Below are positions 8,109 to 16,223 of a stretch of DNA of 64,000 nt, piece by piece (position 1 is the stretch's first letter; the number at the start of each line of letters is the position of its first letter). Made by a program: the position numbers and the translations under genes. The stretch lies in contig NZ_JBFRBH010000001.1 of assembly GCF_040932485.1 (NCBI RefSeq), forward strand, positions 1,488,001-1,552,000, in the 5' to 3' direction. Under the pieces are notes generated by a model, which was not told the origin of the DNA, made no database searches, and worked only from the letters and a program-made list of their open reading frames with translations. This stretch comes from Gymnodinialimonas sp. 202GB13-11 (GTDB lineage Bacteria; Pseudomonadota; Alphaproteobacteria; Rhodobacterales; Rhodobacteraceae).

Positions 8109-8527
8109 CAGGTCGGAGCAACATACCCCAACGCCTCGTTTGCGCGGCTATGCTCGCTCTGCCTTTGCCAGCGCAGGCCAATCTCAGCGATGACATCGCA
8201 ACAACAACGTACACCGCCACCTGCGAAACCATCGAAATCTGCCGTGAGAGCAGCGGCTGCGTCTCGTTCCCAACCTTCGGCGTTCTGATCCTTCAGGTTC
8301 AAGGCGACAGAGGCAGTCTCGGGCCAGAGGCCGACGATCCGCGCCCTCTCAACGTCTACCACGCCCTCGAGTCTGCGCCCCCAGACCCCGAAGATCTCGG
8401 CCTGCGCTTCATCGTCGAGCAAGAGGCAACAGACCCCCTCACCCGCCGTTTCGCCTATGTCGACCAAACCCGTGCAGGCCCCGCCGGGCGCTATTTCATG
8501 CTCGAATGCACGGAGCGGTCCGAATGA
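8105..8527 (+). CDS. Four-cysteine exported protein, array copy 3
   Basis: 140 residues; GTG start overlapping the stop of copy 2 as GTGA. Signal peptide about residues 1-25 (LVCAAMLALPLPAQA). Cys40, Cys46 and Cys52 give CX5CX5C (CETIEIC, then RESSGC), and Cys135 lies five residues from the C-terminus. The middle is acidic and Pro-rich (ALESAPPDPEDLG). Family unknown; assignment to the array rests on the cysteine signature, size, export signal and coupling. The next start overlaps its stop as ATGA. Confidence 0.75.
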   Translation: MTGRSNIPQRLVCAAMLALPLPAQANLSDDIATTTYTATCETIEICRESSGCVSFPTFGVLILQVQGDRGSLGPEADDPRPLNVYHALESAPPDPEDLGLRFIVEQEATDPLTRRFAYVDQTRAGPAGRYFMLECTERSE

Positions 8528-8892
8528 TCCGCGCACTGGCCGCCTGTCTCTGCCTCGTTAGCTCCCCCGCGGCGGCCACTGGCCTTGCCTGCACGTTCAC
8601 GCAGCTCTGCTCCCCCCTCACCGATTGCCAGACACACCCCGGTCTGCCCTTCACCTTTGATCTCATCTCCGGCGCGCTGGCGTTGACCACGGCGGATGGC
8701 ATCGCCTTGGGCACCCCGCTCTCGCATGTGGAGGCACCAGCCCTGTCGCTCCTCTTCGACACCCGGCCCGATCAAACCCTACTCCTCAGCGTCTCCGCCA
8801 CCGGCGAAGCCGCGATGACCCAGCATGATTTTGAGGCCGCAGGCAGGCTCACCTCGGTCAGCTATTTCGGCACGTGTGAGCCCGCCTCATGA
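8524..8892 (+). CDS. Four-cysteine exported protein, array copy 4
   Basis: 122 residues from the ATG at 8524, which overlaps the copy 3 stop (ATGA). Signal peptide 1-18 (LVSSPAAA). Cys23, Cys29 and Cys35 form CX5CX5C (CTFTQLC, SPLTDC) and Cys118 is in a YFGTC ending. The motif and the ending are strikingly like copy 9 (CTFTTTC, FFGSC) and to a lesser degree copy 2 (CTFLTFC), marking these as the closest relatives within the array. No enzymatic motif. Its stop overlaps copy 5 by four bases. Confidence 0.78.
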   Translation: MIRALAACLCLVSSPAAATGLACTFTQLCSPLTDCQTHPGLPFTFDLISGALALTTADGIALGTPLSHVEAPALSLLFDTRPDQTLLLSVSATGEAAMTQHDFEAAGRLTSVSYFGTCEPAS

Positions 8893-9245
8893 TCCGCCTC
8901 GCTTCCTTGCTGCTCCTCAGCGCACCCGCCCAAGCCGACGTCCTGATCTGCGGCTTCTCCCCGACAGATTGCGCGCCCGGCGTCCTGTGCGAACCTTACG
9001 AAGTGACAATCAACACTCACCACGGCGCAGCCGCCCCGCTGTTCGACTATGGCGGCCACATCGTGCCAATCCGCGTGATCCCCGAGGAAGGGGTCCAGGC
9101 CCCAAGCTACGTCACGCTCGGCCATGGCGACCGCGAGATGATCACGCTATTCAACGGCCTCGACGCTATCCATACCCGGCACTTCACCTTGAACGGCCAA
9201 CCTGCCGCCCAAACCACCGTTGGCCGCTGCACCAGCTTCTACTGA
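8889..9245 (+). CDS. Four-cysteine exported protein, array copy 5
   Basis: 118 residues, one of the shortest copies. Signal peptide 1-16 (LLLLSAPAQA). Cys21, Cys28 and Cys34 read CX6CX5C, the only copy with a six-residue first spacing, and Cys114 is in the GRCTSFY terminus. Starts in an ATGA overlap with copy 4 and is separated from copy 6 by nine bases. The central HGAAAPLFDYGGHIVPI segment has no match that I recognise. Role inferred only from membership of the array. Confidence 0.76.
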   Translation: MIRLASLLLLSAPAQADVLICGFSPTDCAPGVLCEPYEVTINTHHGAAAPLFDYGGHIVPIRVIPEEGVQAPSYVTLGHGDREMITLFNGLDAIHTRHFTLNGQPAAQTTVGRCTSFY

Positions 9246-9254
9246 AAGGTCCCC

Positions 9255-9659
9255 ATGCGCCTCCTCGCAACAACCGCCCTTCTCTGCACCCCGCCCCTTG
9301 CAGCGCCCGCGCAAGAGGCGCCCGTGGAATGGACGTGCCTTCTCAACGTCATGTGCCCACATACCGGAGCCTGCCGTGACCTCGCCCAAACAATTGCGAT
9401 CATCGAAGGCAATGAAGGTTGGACCGTGGATTGGATCGATACCGACCTCCCTTCCGACTACGAATTGATCGCTGACCTCCCACCCGTTGAAGGGGCCGCC
9501 CATCAGACCCGTGTTCGCAGCCTCATGCACCGCGATCCGGACAGCCAAACCGTTCAAACGCTGACCTTCGACAGCACTGGCCATGTGATCGTGACCACCC
9601 ACCAACCCCATGCGGGCATGCAGGTCGTCACCGGCCTCGGGACTTGTGAGCAATCATGA
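9255..9659 (+). CDS. Four-cysteine exported protein, array copy 6
   Basis: 134 residues, ATG at 9255 preceded by GAAAGG. Signal peptide about 1-20 (PPLAAPAQ). Cys28, Cys34 and Cys40 form an exact CX5CX5C (CLLNVMC, PHTGAC), and Cys131 sits in a LGTCEQS terminus comparable to FGTC of copy 4. The mature protein is acidic with a WTVDWIDTDL segment. Its stop overlaps copy 7 as ATGA. Family unknown. Confidence 0.78.
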   Translation: MRLLATTALLCTPPLAAPAQEAPVEWTCLLNVMCPHTGACRDLAQTIAIIEGNEGWTVDWIDTDLPSDYELIADLPPVEGAAHQTRVRSLMHRDPDSQTVQTLTFDSTGHVIVTTHQPHAGMQVVTGLGTCEQS

Positions 9660-10078
9660 CATTTGCCGTGCGAGTCGTCGCCGCATGTGTTGCAGCGGTC
9701 ATCGCGCACCCGCTTTCGGCGCAAGTCCTGTCGGATCGAATGCTGTGCGAACTCATCGACCCCTGTGGCGATGAACCCTGCGAAGGATTGGACGCACCGC
9801 TTCTCTTCTCACTCGAACTTGTAGATGGTACGTGGCTTTGGGATCCGCTGGCCGAATGGAACGGGTTTCCGGTTGCAGTTGCTGAAACCCTTACACAAGC
9901 GGAGGCATTGGCGCAGGAAGATACCACAGAGGTTGGCCTGATCCTCGTTCCCATGGGACACACGGAAGACGGCGCGCTTATCCTTGATGGCTACGGCTTC
10001 CAGTATTTCCCCACCCGCGGTCTCGCCCCCCGCGCAATGCGCCACCATTGTGCACCGGTTGGGCGTGACCTGTCATGA
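9656..10078 (+). CDS. Four-cysteine exported protein, array copy 7
   Basis: 140 residues. Signal peptide 1-22 (HPLSAQ). Cys31, Cys37 and Cys42 read CX5CX4C (CELIDPC, GDEPC); Cys132 is in HHCAPV. It is the evident sister of copy 8: both have an (S/P)DRM(L/V)C lead-in, an aromatic W(L/F)W turn, and a GFPVAVAETLTQAEALA block that matches GLPATIASTVAEAQDMA. The pair therefore arose by a later duplication than the rest. ATGA overlaps on both sides. Confidence 0.78.
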   Translation: MTFAVRVVAACVAAVIAHPLSAQVLSDRMLCELIDPCGDEPCEGLDAPLLFSLELVDGTWLWDPLAEWNGFPVAVAETLTQAEALAQEDTTEVGLILVPMGHTEDGALILDGYGFQYFPTRGLAPRAMRHHCAPVGRDLS

Positions 10079-10506
10079 TCCACTTCGTTTTGGCCTTCAT
10101 GCTTCCAACGACTTCCGCCATTGCCAATCCGACGTGGGATAGCTTCCCCGACCGGATGGTCTGCCAATCGCAAACGCCGTGCAACCTGCAAGCCATTTGC
10201 GACGCTGGAACACCGGCGCACCTCATCCTCACCCGCGATGGCTCTGAATGGTTTTGGACCGTAACGCCAGAGCACCCGTCACGCGGCCTCCCCGCGACCA
10301 TCGCCAGCACGGTGGCGGAAGCGCAAGACATGGCCCGCAGCCACAGACTTTCAGACCCGCCAATCTATCGCTTCCTGTTCGTCGCGGTTTCCGGCAACGC
10401 CACGGGATCGATCTTGATCCACGCCCACGAATTCAACCCCGTGTCCCGTGCGCTCATACCGGGCCCGCTCGAATATGTCTGCCACCCCTCTGAGGTCACA
10501 TCATGA
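10075..10506 (+). CDS. Four-cysteine exported protein, array copy 8
   Basis: 143 residues, the longest copy and sister of copy 7. Signal peptide 1-17 (LPTTSAIA). Cys30, Cys36 and Cys42 are CX5CX5C (CQSQTPC, NLQAIC), with Cys136 in EYVCHP. The W-F-W turn and the STVAEAQDMA helix-like segment are shared with copy 7. Both ends are ATGA overlaps with neighbours. No catalytic residues recognised. Confidence 0.78.
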   Translation: MIHFVLAFMLPTTSAIANPTWDSFPDRMVCQSQTPCNLQAICDAGTPAHLILTRDGSEWFWTVTPEHPSRGLPATIASTVAEAQDMARSHRLSDPPIYRFLFVAVSGNATGSILIHAHEFNPVSRALIPGPLEYVCHPSEVTS

Positions 10507-10841
10507 TCCGCACAGCTTTCGCCCTGCTATTGCTCGCCACACCAGCCATGGCCGAACCGTGGGACTGCACCTTCACCACCACCTGCCTCGCCAGCCTCGA
10601 CTGCTTTGATCAGGACAATTCGGCCCGTGTGATAGCCGCCGATCATGCAGGCGATCTGTTTCTTGAATGGGACGGAATGCAGCTGCGCGCTGAGGCACTT
10701 TCCGACGGCGCAGGATATGTGGCCGTCTCTCCGAGGGACACACACGCCTTGCTGACGATTACCGGCAATCTGGCCATACTGACCACCCACACCGCCGCTG
10801 CCATGACCTTTTTCGGCAGTTGCGAGGTCTTGGGAAATTGA
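10503..10841 (+). CDS. Four-cysteine exported protein, array copy 9
   Basis: 112 residues, the shortest copy and last of the array. Signal peptide 1-17 (LLATPAMA). Cys22, Cys28, Cys34 form CX5CX5C (CTFTTTC, LASLDC), and Cys107 lies in FFGSC, six residues from the end. It is closest to copy 4. Starts in an ATGA overlap with copy 8 and is followed by a 54-base gap before livH, the largest gap in this part of the operon, though no terminator is seen there. Confidence 0.78.
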   Translation: MIRTAFALLLLATPAMAEPWDCTFTTTCLASLDCFDQDNSARVIAADHAGDLFLEWDGMQLRAEALSDGAGYVAVSPRDTHALLTITGNLAILTTHTAAAMTFFGSCEVLGN

Positions 10842-10895
10842 TAGAACCAACAAAACGCCAAAAGGCCAAAACCAACAGGGACACGTGATCCGACC

Positions 10896-11906
10896 ATGGA
10901 TTTTCTGAACGCACTCGTTGCGCTGGCGAACTTCGTCATTATTCCCGCCACCGCCTATGGCGCGCAGCTCGCACTGGGTGCGCTTGGCGTGACGCTGATC
11001 TACGGCATCCTGCGGTTTTCCAACTTCGCCCATGGCGACACGATGGCATTCGGCACCATGATCACGATCTTCGGCACCTGGGGCCTGCAGGCCGCAGGCG
11101 TCAGCTTCGGCCCCCTGCCCACAGCGCTCCTCGCCCTACCTCTCGGCATCGCCGTCACGGCCCTTCTGGTGATCGGCACCGACCGCACCGTCTACCGCTT
11201 CTACCGCGAAAACAAAGCCAAACCCGTGATTTTCGTGATCGCCTCCCTCGGCGTCATGTTCATCATGAACGGCATCGTGCGCTTCCTTATCGGCGTCGAT
11301 GACCAACGCTTTGCCGATGGCGAGCGGTTCATTATCCGCGCCCGCGACTTCCGCGAGATGACCGGCCTCGACGAAGGCCTCGCCTTCCGCACTACCCAAG
11401 GCATCACAATCGTTGTGGCCCTGATTGCCGTCATAGCGCTCTTCTGGTTCCTCAACCGCACCCGTACCGGCAAGTCGATGCGCGCGTTTTCCGACAACGA
11501 AGACCTGGCCCTTCTGTCGGGCATCAACCCCGATCGTGTCGTGCTTGTCACCTGGATCATCGTCGCCGCGCTCGCCACCACCGCGGGCGTCCTCTACGGC
11601 CTCGACAAGTCGTTCAAGCCCTTCACCTATTTCCAGCTGCTCCTGCCGATCTTCGCCTCCGCCATTGTCGGCGGCCTCGGCAACCCGCTCGGCGCCATTC
11701 TTGGCGGCTTCCTCATCGCCTTCTCCGAAGTCGGCGTGACTTATGCATTCCGCAAAGTGGTGGGCTATCTGGGGCCAGAGGATTGGCAGCCAGAGGGCCT
11801 CCTGCAACTGCTCAGCACCGATTACAAATTCGCCGTCTCCTTCGGCATCCTGCTGATCGTGCTGCTCTTCAAACCCACCGGCATCATGAAGGGGAAATCA
11901 GTATGA
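10896..11906 (+). CDS. livH: Branched-chain amino acid ABC transporter permease LivH
   Basis: Inner-membrane permease, 336 residues, mostly hydrophobic helices. The N-terminal GVTLIYGILRFSNFAHGD segment and the later NEDLALLSGINPDRV cytoplasmic loop (the coupling loop to the ATPases) are hallmarks of LivH, as is the IVGGLGNPLGAILGGF segment. Compared with short LivH proteins it has an extended loop around residues 125-165 (VDDQRFADGERF). Start at the ATG 10896; the stop overlaps livM as ATGA. Works with LivM, LivG, LivF and the LivK binding protein. Confidence 0.93.
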   Translation: MDFLNALVALANFVIIPATAYGAQLALGALGVTLIYGILRFSNFAHGDTMAFGTMITIFGTWGLQAAGVSFGPLPTALLALPLGIAVTALLVIGTDRTVYRFYRENKAKPVIFVIASLGVMFIMNGIVRFLIGVDDQRFADGERFIIRARDFREMTGLDEGLAFRTTQGITIVVALIAVIALFWFLNRTRTGKSMRAFSDNEDLALLSGINPDRVVLVTWIIVAALATTAGVLYGLDKSFKPFTYFQLLLPIFASAIVGGLGNPLGAILGGFLIAFSEVGVTYAFRKVVGYLGPEDWQPEGLLQLLSTDYKFAVSFGILLIVLLFKPTGIMKGKSV

Positions 11907-13219
11907 GCGACGCAGCCACCACCCCTCAGTCGGGTAATTCCAAAACCATCCTTCTCTTCGCTCTTGTGGCCGTTCTCTTCATCGGCACCGGTTTCGTGCA
12001 GTCGTGGAACACTGCGCTCACGATCTTCAACATGGGGCTGATCTCGGCCATCATGGCGCTCGGCGTGAACATGCAATGGGGCTACGCGGGCCTCTTCAAC
12101 GTGGGCGTCATGGGCTTCGTGGCCCTCGGTGGCCTCGCCGCCGTCCTCGTGTCCTCCGACCCAGTGCCAGAGGCCTGGGCCGCCGGCGGCCCGCAAGTCC
12201 TTCTCGGCCTCGTCCTTGGCGCCATGACCATCGTCGCTGCCATCCTGACCTACACCAAACTCCCCGCCGGACGCCTCCGCGCGCTCGCGGTGGTCGTCGT
12301 CTTGATCGGCGGCTTTGCCATCTTCCGCACCGTCTTCGACCCCGCCGTTGAGGCCGTCGAAGCCGTCGATCCCGCCTCCACCGGCTTTCTCGGTGGCCTC
12401 GGCCTGCCCGTCATCCTCGCCTGGCCCATGGGCGGCGTTCTCGCCGCCGGTGCCGCATGGATCATCGGCAAGACGGCCCTTGGCCTGCGCTCCGACTACC
12501 TCGCCATCGCCACCCTCGGCATCGCCGAGATCATCATCGCCGTCCTCAAAAACGAGGATTGGCTGGCGCGCGGCGTGAAGAACGTCACCGGCATTCCCCG
12601 CCCCGTCCCCTATGAAGTCGACCTGCAGGCGAACGAGGCCTTCCTGAACGCCTTCGCCGACCCGGTTACGGCCTCCACCATCACCGTCAAACTCGCCTAT
12701 GCGGGCCTCTTCATCCTGTTCCTGATCGCCTTGATCTGGCTCAGCGAGAAAGCGTGGAACTCCCCCTGGGGCCGCATGATGCGCGCCATCCGCGATAATG
12801 AGGTCTCGGCTTCAGCCATGGGCAAGGACGTCAAAGCGCGTCACTTGCAAATTTTCATCCTCGGCTCCGCCGTCTGCGGCTTGGCCGGCGCAATGATGAC
12901 CACGCTCGACAGCCAGCTTGTGCCCGGCACCTACCAGCCCCTGCGCTTCACCTTCCTGATCTGGGTGATGGTGATCGTCGGCGGATCGGGCAACAACTGG
13001 GGCGCGGTCCTGGGCGGCTTCCTGATCTGGTGGCTCTGGGTGCAGGTCGAACCGATGGGCCTGATGCTTATGCAGGGCCTGACTTACTTCTTGGAACCAG
13101 GCTCAGCCCTGTCTGAGCACCTGCTCGACAGCGCCGCGCATATGCGCCTACTGACGATGGGCTTGATCCTGCTGCTGGTCCTGCGCTTCAGCCCACGGGG
13201 CTTGATCCCGGAGCGATAA
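11903..13219 (+). CDS. livM: Branched-chain amino acid ABC transporter permease LivM
   Basis: Second membrane subunit, 438 residues from the ATG at 11903, which overlaps the livH stop. Typical LivM blocks are ALGVNMQWGYAGLFNVG, GLRSDYLAIATLGIAEII and AIRDNEVSASAMGKDV (coupling loop), then a VGGSGNNWGAVLGGF segment. It is longer than average because of extra hydrophobic sequence around residues 85-170. It ends the liv operon; a GC-rich inverted repeat follows 33 bases downstream. Confidence 0.92.
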   Translation: MSDAATTPQSGNSKTILLFALVAVLFIGTGFVQSWNTALTIFNMGLISAIMALGVNMQWGYAGLFNVGVMGFVALGGLAAVLVSSDPVPEAWAAGGPQVLLGLVLGAMTIVAAILTYTKLPAGRLRALAVVVVLIGGFAIFRTVFDPAVEAVEAVDPASTGFLGGLGLPVILAWPMGGVLAAGAAWIIGKTALGLRSDYLAIATLGIAEIIIAVLKNEDWLARGVKNVTGIPRPVPYEVDLQANEAFLNAFADPVTASTITVKLAYAGLFILFLIALIWLSEKAWNSPWGRMMRAIRDNEVSASAMGKDVKARHLQIFILGSAVCGLAGAMMTTLDSQLVPGTYQPLRFTFLIWVMVIVGGSGNNWGAVLGGFLIWWLWVQVEPMGLMLMQGLTYFLEPGSALSEHLLDSAAHMRLLTMGLILLLVLRFSPRGLIPER

Positions 13220-13544
13220 GGCCGAGCGCCACACATACCCGCGAAAAAAGCAGAACCCCCGGCTTCGTCACAAAGCGGCCGGGGGTTCCTGACCCGTGAA
13301 GGCGAAAACGATTTACGCAGTGTGAAGGCCTACAGTGCCGTCGCGGGATAACGCGGGTCAAACACAATCAAAGCGCCTGTTCTGCTATCTTCCAAACCGG
13401 GCTCAATACCCTGCCGGAGAACTGAATTCTGCTCTGGCGAACGTGCTCCACCGCCTTGCGCAGAACCTACGGTTACGGCTCAGATTATGGCAATCACCCG
13501 AACGGGTGAAATCCGACGGAAACGCCCGCAGGATCGGCCTTTTT
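13220..13544. other. Gap between livM and the convergent LuxR-type gene
   Basis: 325 bases between two convergent genes. It holds the hairpin at 13253-13288. In the remaining 250 bases I see no gene with a plausible start and ribosome-binding site, no tRNA and no strong repeat. Confidence 0.6.
13253..13288. terminator. GC-rich hairpin between convergent genes
   Basis: Perfect 11-base-pair stem GAACCCCCGGC / GCCGGGGGTTC with a 14-base loop. An A6 run lies just to its left, so on the minus strand the stem is followed by TGCTTTTTT, a normal intrinsic terminator for the LuxR-type gene. On the plus strand no T run follows, but the stem could still protect the liv transcript end. Confidence 0.75.
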
Positions 13545-15137
13545 TCAGATCGGCTCTGCCGCGGACAACACGGTTGGCAAAGCCGACGACACATAAGGCA
13601 GGTAGCTGTCGATACGGACCACGGGCGCACCGATGCGTTGCGCGAAATCGTCAAACGGACCCGATGCCTTGATCAACGAATCCCTGCAATGGATGAGCGT
13701 CGCACGAGGGCGCAAATTGCTGCTTTGGGGCGCATAGGCCCAATCCACACAGGAATAGCTTGAATCCCGCCACATCCCGTCTGCCCTATGGACCATGAGA
13801 TCGGCGAAGTTCCGGTCATCCGCGTGCAGACCGTCTTCTGTCTCCACCTTGCGCATCTCAACACCGATCAACGGATGCACCCCGGCATGGCGATCCTCCA
13901 TCCGCTCCAGTTGATGCATCGCCAGCCCGAACATGAATTTGATCGTCTTGGGGGCATAAAGGCAGGCCAGACCAAATGTCTTCATCTTGCCGACAAAACC
14001 TGTCGTCACCTCACGCGACAGGATCGGTGGCACTGCTTCGATCCCTACAATCGTCTGCACCCGTTCGGGGTGTTGCAGGGCCAGTTGATATCCAACGGCA
14101 AACCCATCCGCCGCCGCAAAGATCGAGAATGCGCCAATCCCTTCCTGGTCCAGCACCGCCATCACGTCGTCGATGTGATCCTGCAACAGCGCTTCGCCTT
14201 CCTTGACGTTCACCGAAGATGGCCCCCGACCCGCGCGACTAATGCGCACCACTTGCCAGCCGCGACCAACCGCAAGCGCCCGTGCGTTCTCCGGCCAATG
14301 CCGCCCTTGCGTCATCCCGTGCAGGTAGACCAGTGTCTTGCCCGAGTTTGGTCCATCCACCTCATATCCAAGCGTCCGGCCATCCGGTCGCTGCAGCGTC
14401 AGCAGACCACCCTCCCCGGCTGCGCGCGCTTGCGTCGCTTGCGGGGGGATCAATGTCGCCGCCTGATTCAACATGCGCAAAATATCGGATTGGGAACTGA
14501 CCCCCAACTTATTGGTCAGGGATTTGACCTGGCTGCGCACCGTCTCCCACGATTTCCCGACACGGTCGGCGATTTCGCGCAGCGTACCGCCCAGAAGAAG
14601 CTCTTTCAGCAGGCCGAATTCCGCGTGGGTTAAATCGAAACTCTCGGCCACGAAGGCCGAAATGACACGCTCAAAGGCATCGCCCGAGCGCTTCGACACA
14701 TATCCATCCACCGCCGGGTCACGCGACAGCATGACCAGTTCAACCGCCTGACCCTCGTTCACCCGCAGCAGCAGGGTCGACCCGTCCTCATCATCGGACA
14801 ACCACTTGTTCAGCTTGTCCTGATCCTCCAGTGGGATGCGCGCCACAAAACCGGCTGCAACGTCTGCCTTGCTCTCATAGCGTGTGATGTCCAGCGCCTG
14901 CAGGGCTTCGACCTCGTCCGGCGTAGCACCTTGCGAAAGCTCCCCTAACAAGCGCCAGGCTCGATCTGCATGATATTCCAGCTTCGGGGATATTAGCTGC
15001 CCATCTTCATCATCGAGCCACGAGGTCAGGACCTCCATCAAACGGTCCAACTGTGCCGGTTCGGTCAAGCACTCGTAAAATGCCAAAAGCACTTCACCAA
15101 GCGTTGGGGCCGAAGGAGGATGTTCTAGTTTGGACAT
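13545..15137 (-). CDS. LuxR-type HTH fused to a catalytically incomplete alpha/beta-hydrolase domain
   Basis: 530 residues in three parts. Residues 1-160 are an acidic region without a domain I recognise. A LuxR/GerE-like helix-turn-helix follows at about 168-222 (LTHAEFGLLKELLLGGTLREI... ETVRSQVKSL). An alpha/beta-hydrolase fold runs from about 250 to 530, with an oxyanion-type LVYLHGMT segment at 269-276 and an RAGRGPS turn. The nucleophile elbow at 341-345 reads AAADG, so no Ser is there, and the C-terminal position where the catalytic His is expected has SYLP with no His. The hydrolase domain is therefore more likely a ligand sensor than an enzyme. ATG start at 15137. It is transcribed alone, with the hairpin at 13253 as terminator. 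The ligand and targets are unknown. Confidence 0.85.
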   Translation of the reverse strand: MSKLEHPPSAPTLGEVLLAFYECLTEPAQLDRLMEVLTSWLDDEDGQLISPKLEYHADRAWRLLGELSQGATPDEVEALQALDITRYESKADVAAGFVARIPLEDQDKLNKWLSDDEDGSTLLLRVNEGQAVELVMLSRDPAVDGYVSKRSGDAFERVISAFVAESFDLTHAEFGLLKELLLGGTLREIADRVGKSWETVRSQVKSLTNKLGVSSQSDILRMLNQAATLIPPQATQARAAGEGGLLTLQRPDGRTLGYEVDGPNSGKTLVYLHGMTQGRHWPENARALAVGRGWQVVRISRAGRGPSSVNVKEGEALLQDHIDDVMAVLDQEGIGAFSIFAAADGFAVGYQLALQHPERVQTIVGIEAVPPILSREVTTGFVGKMKTFGLACLYAPKTIKFMFGLAMHQLERMEDRHAGVHPLIGVEMRKVETEDGLHADDRNFADLMVHRADGMWRDSSYSCVDWAYAPQSSNLRPRATLIHCRDSLIKASGPFDDFAQRIGAPVVRIDSYLPYVSSALPTVLSAAEPI

Positions 15138-15350
15138 CTTTGGGCTGGCTGCGTTTGTGGCAAGGCACCGTTCGGCAAAGTGTAGTCACATGGCTCAGCT
15201 AGGCCAGCGGAAAACAGGGAGCGTGTTGCTATTCACCTCCGCACTGTATGGAAACGGGCAACAACTTCGCTGCTGCGCGTTTCACACAATCATAGTTACC
15301 GAAACTTTAACGGAAATGGCTTTGTCTTGGGGGTACAGATACTTAACCCC

Positions 15351-15370
15351 TTTGTGCAAGCGTGCACAAA
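15351..15370. repeat. Perfect inverted repeat downstream of the enoyl-CoA hydratase
   Basis: TTTGTGCA and TGCACAAA separated by four bases, seven bases past the stop of the hydratase gene and about 214 bases upstream of the LuxR-type gene, which is read leftward. No T run follows on either strand, so an operator for the LuxR-type gene is as likely as a transcript end. Confidence 0.5.
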
Positions 15371-15376
15371 CCTCGC

Positions 15377-16153
15377 TCACCGCCCCTCATAGACCGGCGC
15401 GCGCTTCTCCAGAAAGGAAAGTACACCTTCCTTGAAGTCCCGCGTTTTCCCGCATTGGCCCTGCAGCTGACCTTCCAGATGAAGCTGCTCCTCCAACCCG
15501 TTGCCAAAGCTCGCCCGCATCACCTGCTTGACCCGCTTGAACGCCTCCGTCGGCCCGCTCGCCAGATGCTGCGCTCGGCCCATCCAGACCGCCTCGAATT
15601 CGTCGTCCGAAGCCATCTCCCAGATCATGCCCCAATCCGCGGCCTGCGCGGCTGAGATCTTGTCCGCAAACAAAGCCGCCCCCATCGCCCGCTGCAATCC
15701 GATCGTGCGCGGCAAAGCCCAGGTTCCGCCCGCGTCCGGAATAAGCCCAATCCGCGTGAACGCTTGAATGAAGGAGGCGCTTTCTGCCGCAATCACCACG
15801 TCACAGACGAGTGCAAGATTGGCCCCCGCCCCTGCAGCCGTGCCGTTCACAGCGGCGATCACAGGCACCGGACACTCCACAATCGCCATCAGCATCGGAA
15901 TGTATTCGTCCCGCAATGTGCGCTCCAGGTTCAGGTTCGCTGCATTCGCGCGATCCCCCAGATCCTGCCCGGAGCAAAACGCGCGCCCCGTCCCGGTTAG
16001 CACCACGACCCGCGCCTCATTGCCCGCAGCCGTCACTGCGTGGGTGATCTCGGCCCGCATCTGCGTGTTCAGCGCGTTCATCACATCTGGCCGGTTCATC
16101 GTGATGACAGCCATACCATCGCGGTCTTCGCGGGTGATCGTTTCATAATCCAT
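15377..16153 (-). CDS. Enoyl-CoA hydratase/isomerase, PaaG-like
   Basis: Crotonase-superfamily enzyme, 258 residues, acting on a CoA thioester in the cytoplasm. The oxyanion-hole segments are present (GRAFCSGQDLGD and NGTAAGAGANLALVCD). The IGLIPDAGGTWALPR block is the one found in PaaG, the ring-epoxide isomerase of phenylacetate degradation. The usual hydratase Glu positions read AAGAGAN and IPDAGG, the latter with an Asp, as in the isomerase. No other paa gene is nearby; the gene precedes ccmH on the same strand order seen in related bacteria, so it may simply be a linked beta-oxidation enzyme. Confidence 0.87.
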   Translation of the reverse strand: MDYETITREDRDGMAVITMNRPDVMNALNTQMRAEITHAVTAAGNEARVVVLTGTGRAFCSGQDLGDRANAANLNLERTLRDEYIPMLMAIVECPVPVIAAVNGTAAGAGANLALVCDVVIAAESASFIQAFTRIGLIPDAGGTWALPRTIGLQRAMGAALFADKISAAQAADWGMIWEMASDDEFEAVWMGRAQHLASGPTEAFKRVKQVMRASFGNGLEEQLHLEGQLQGQCGKTRDFKEGVLSFLEKRAPVYEGR

Positions 16154-16223
16154 GGGGGTGCCTCCCGTTGCGTTGCGCGGACCCTAGGCGAACCGATCAG
16201 TTCAGAAAAGCGGAAACGCTGCG

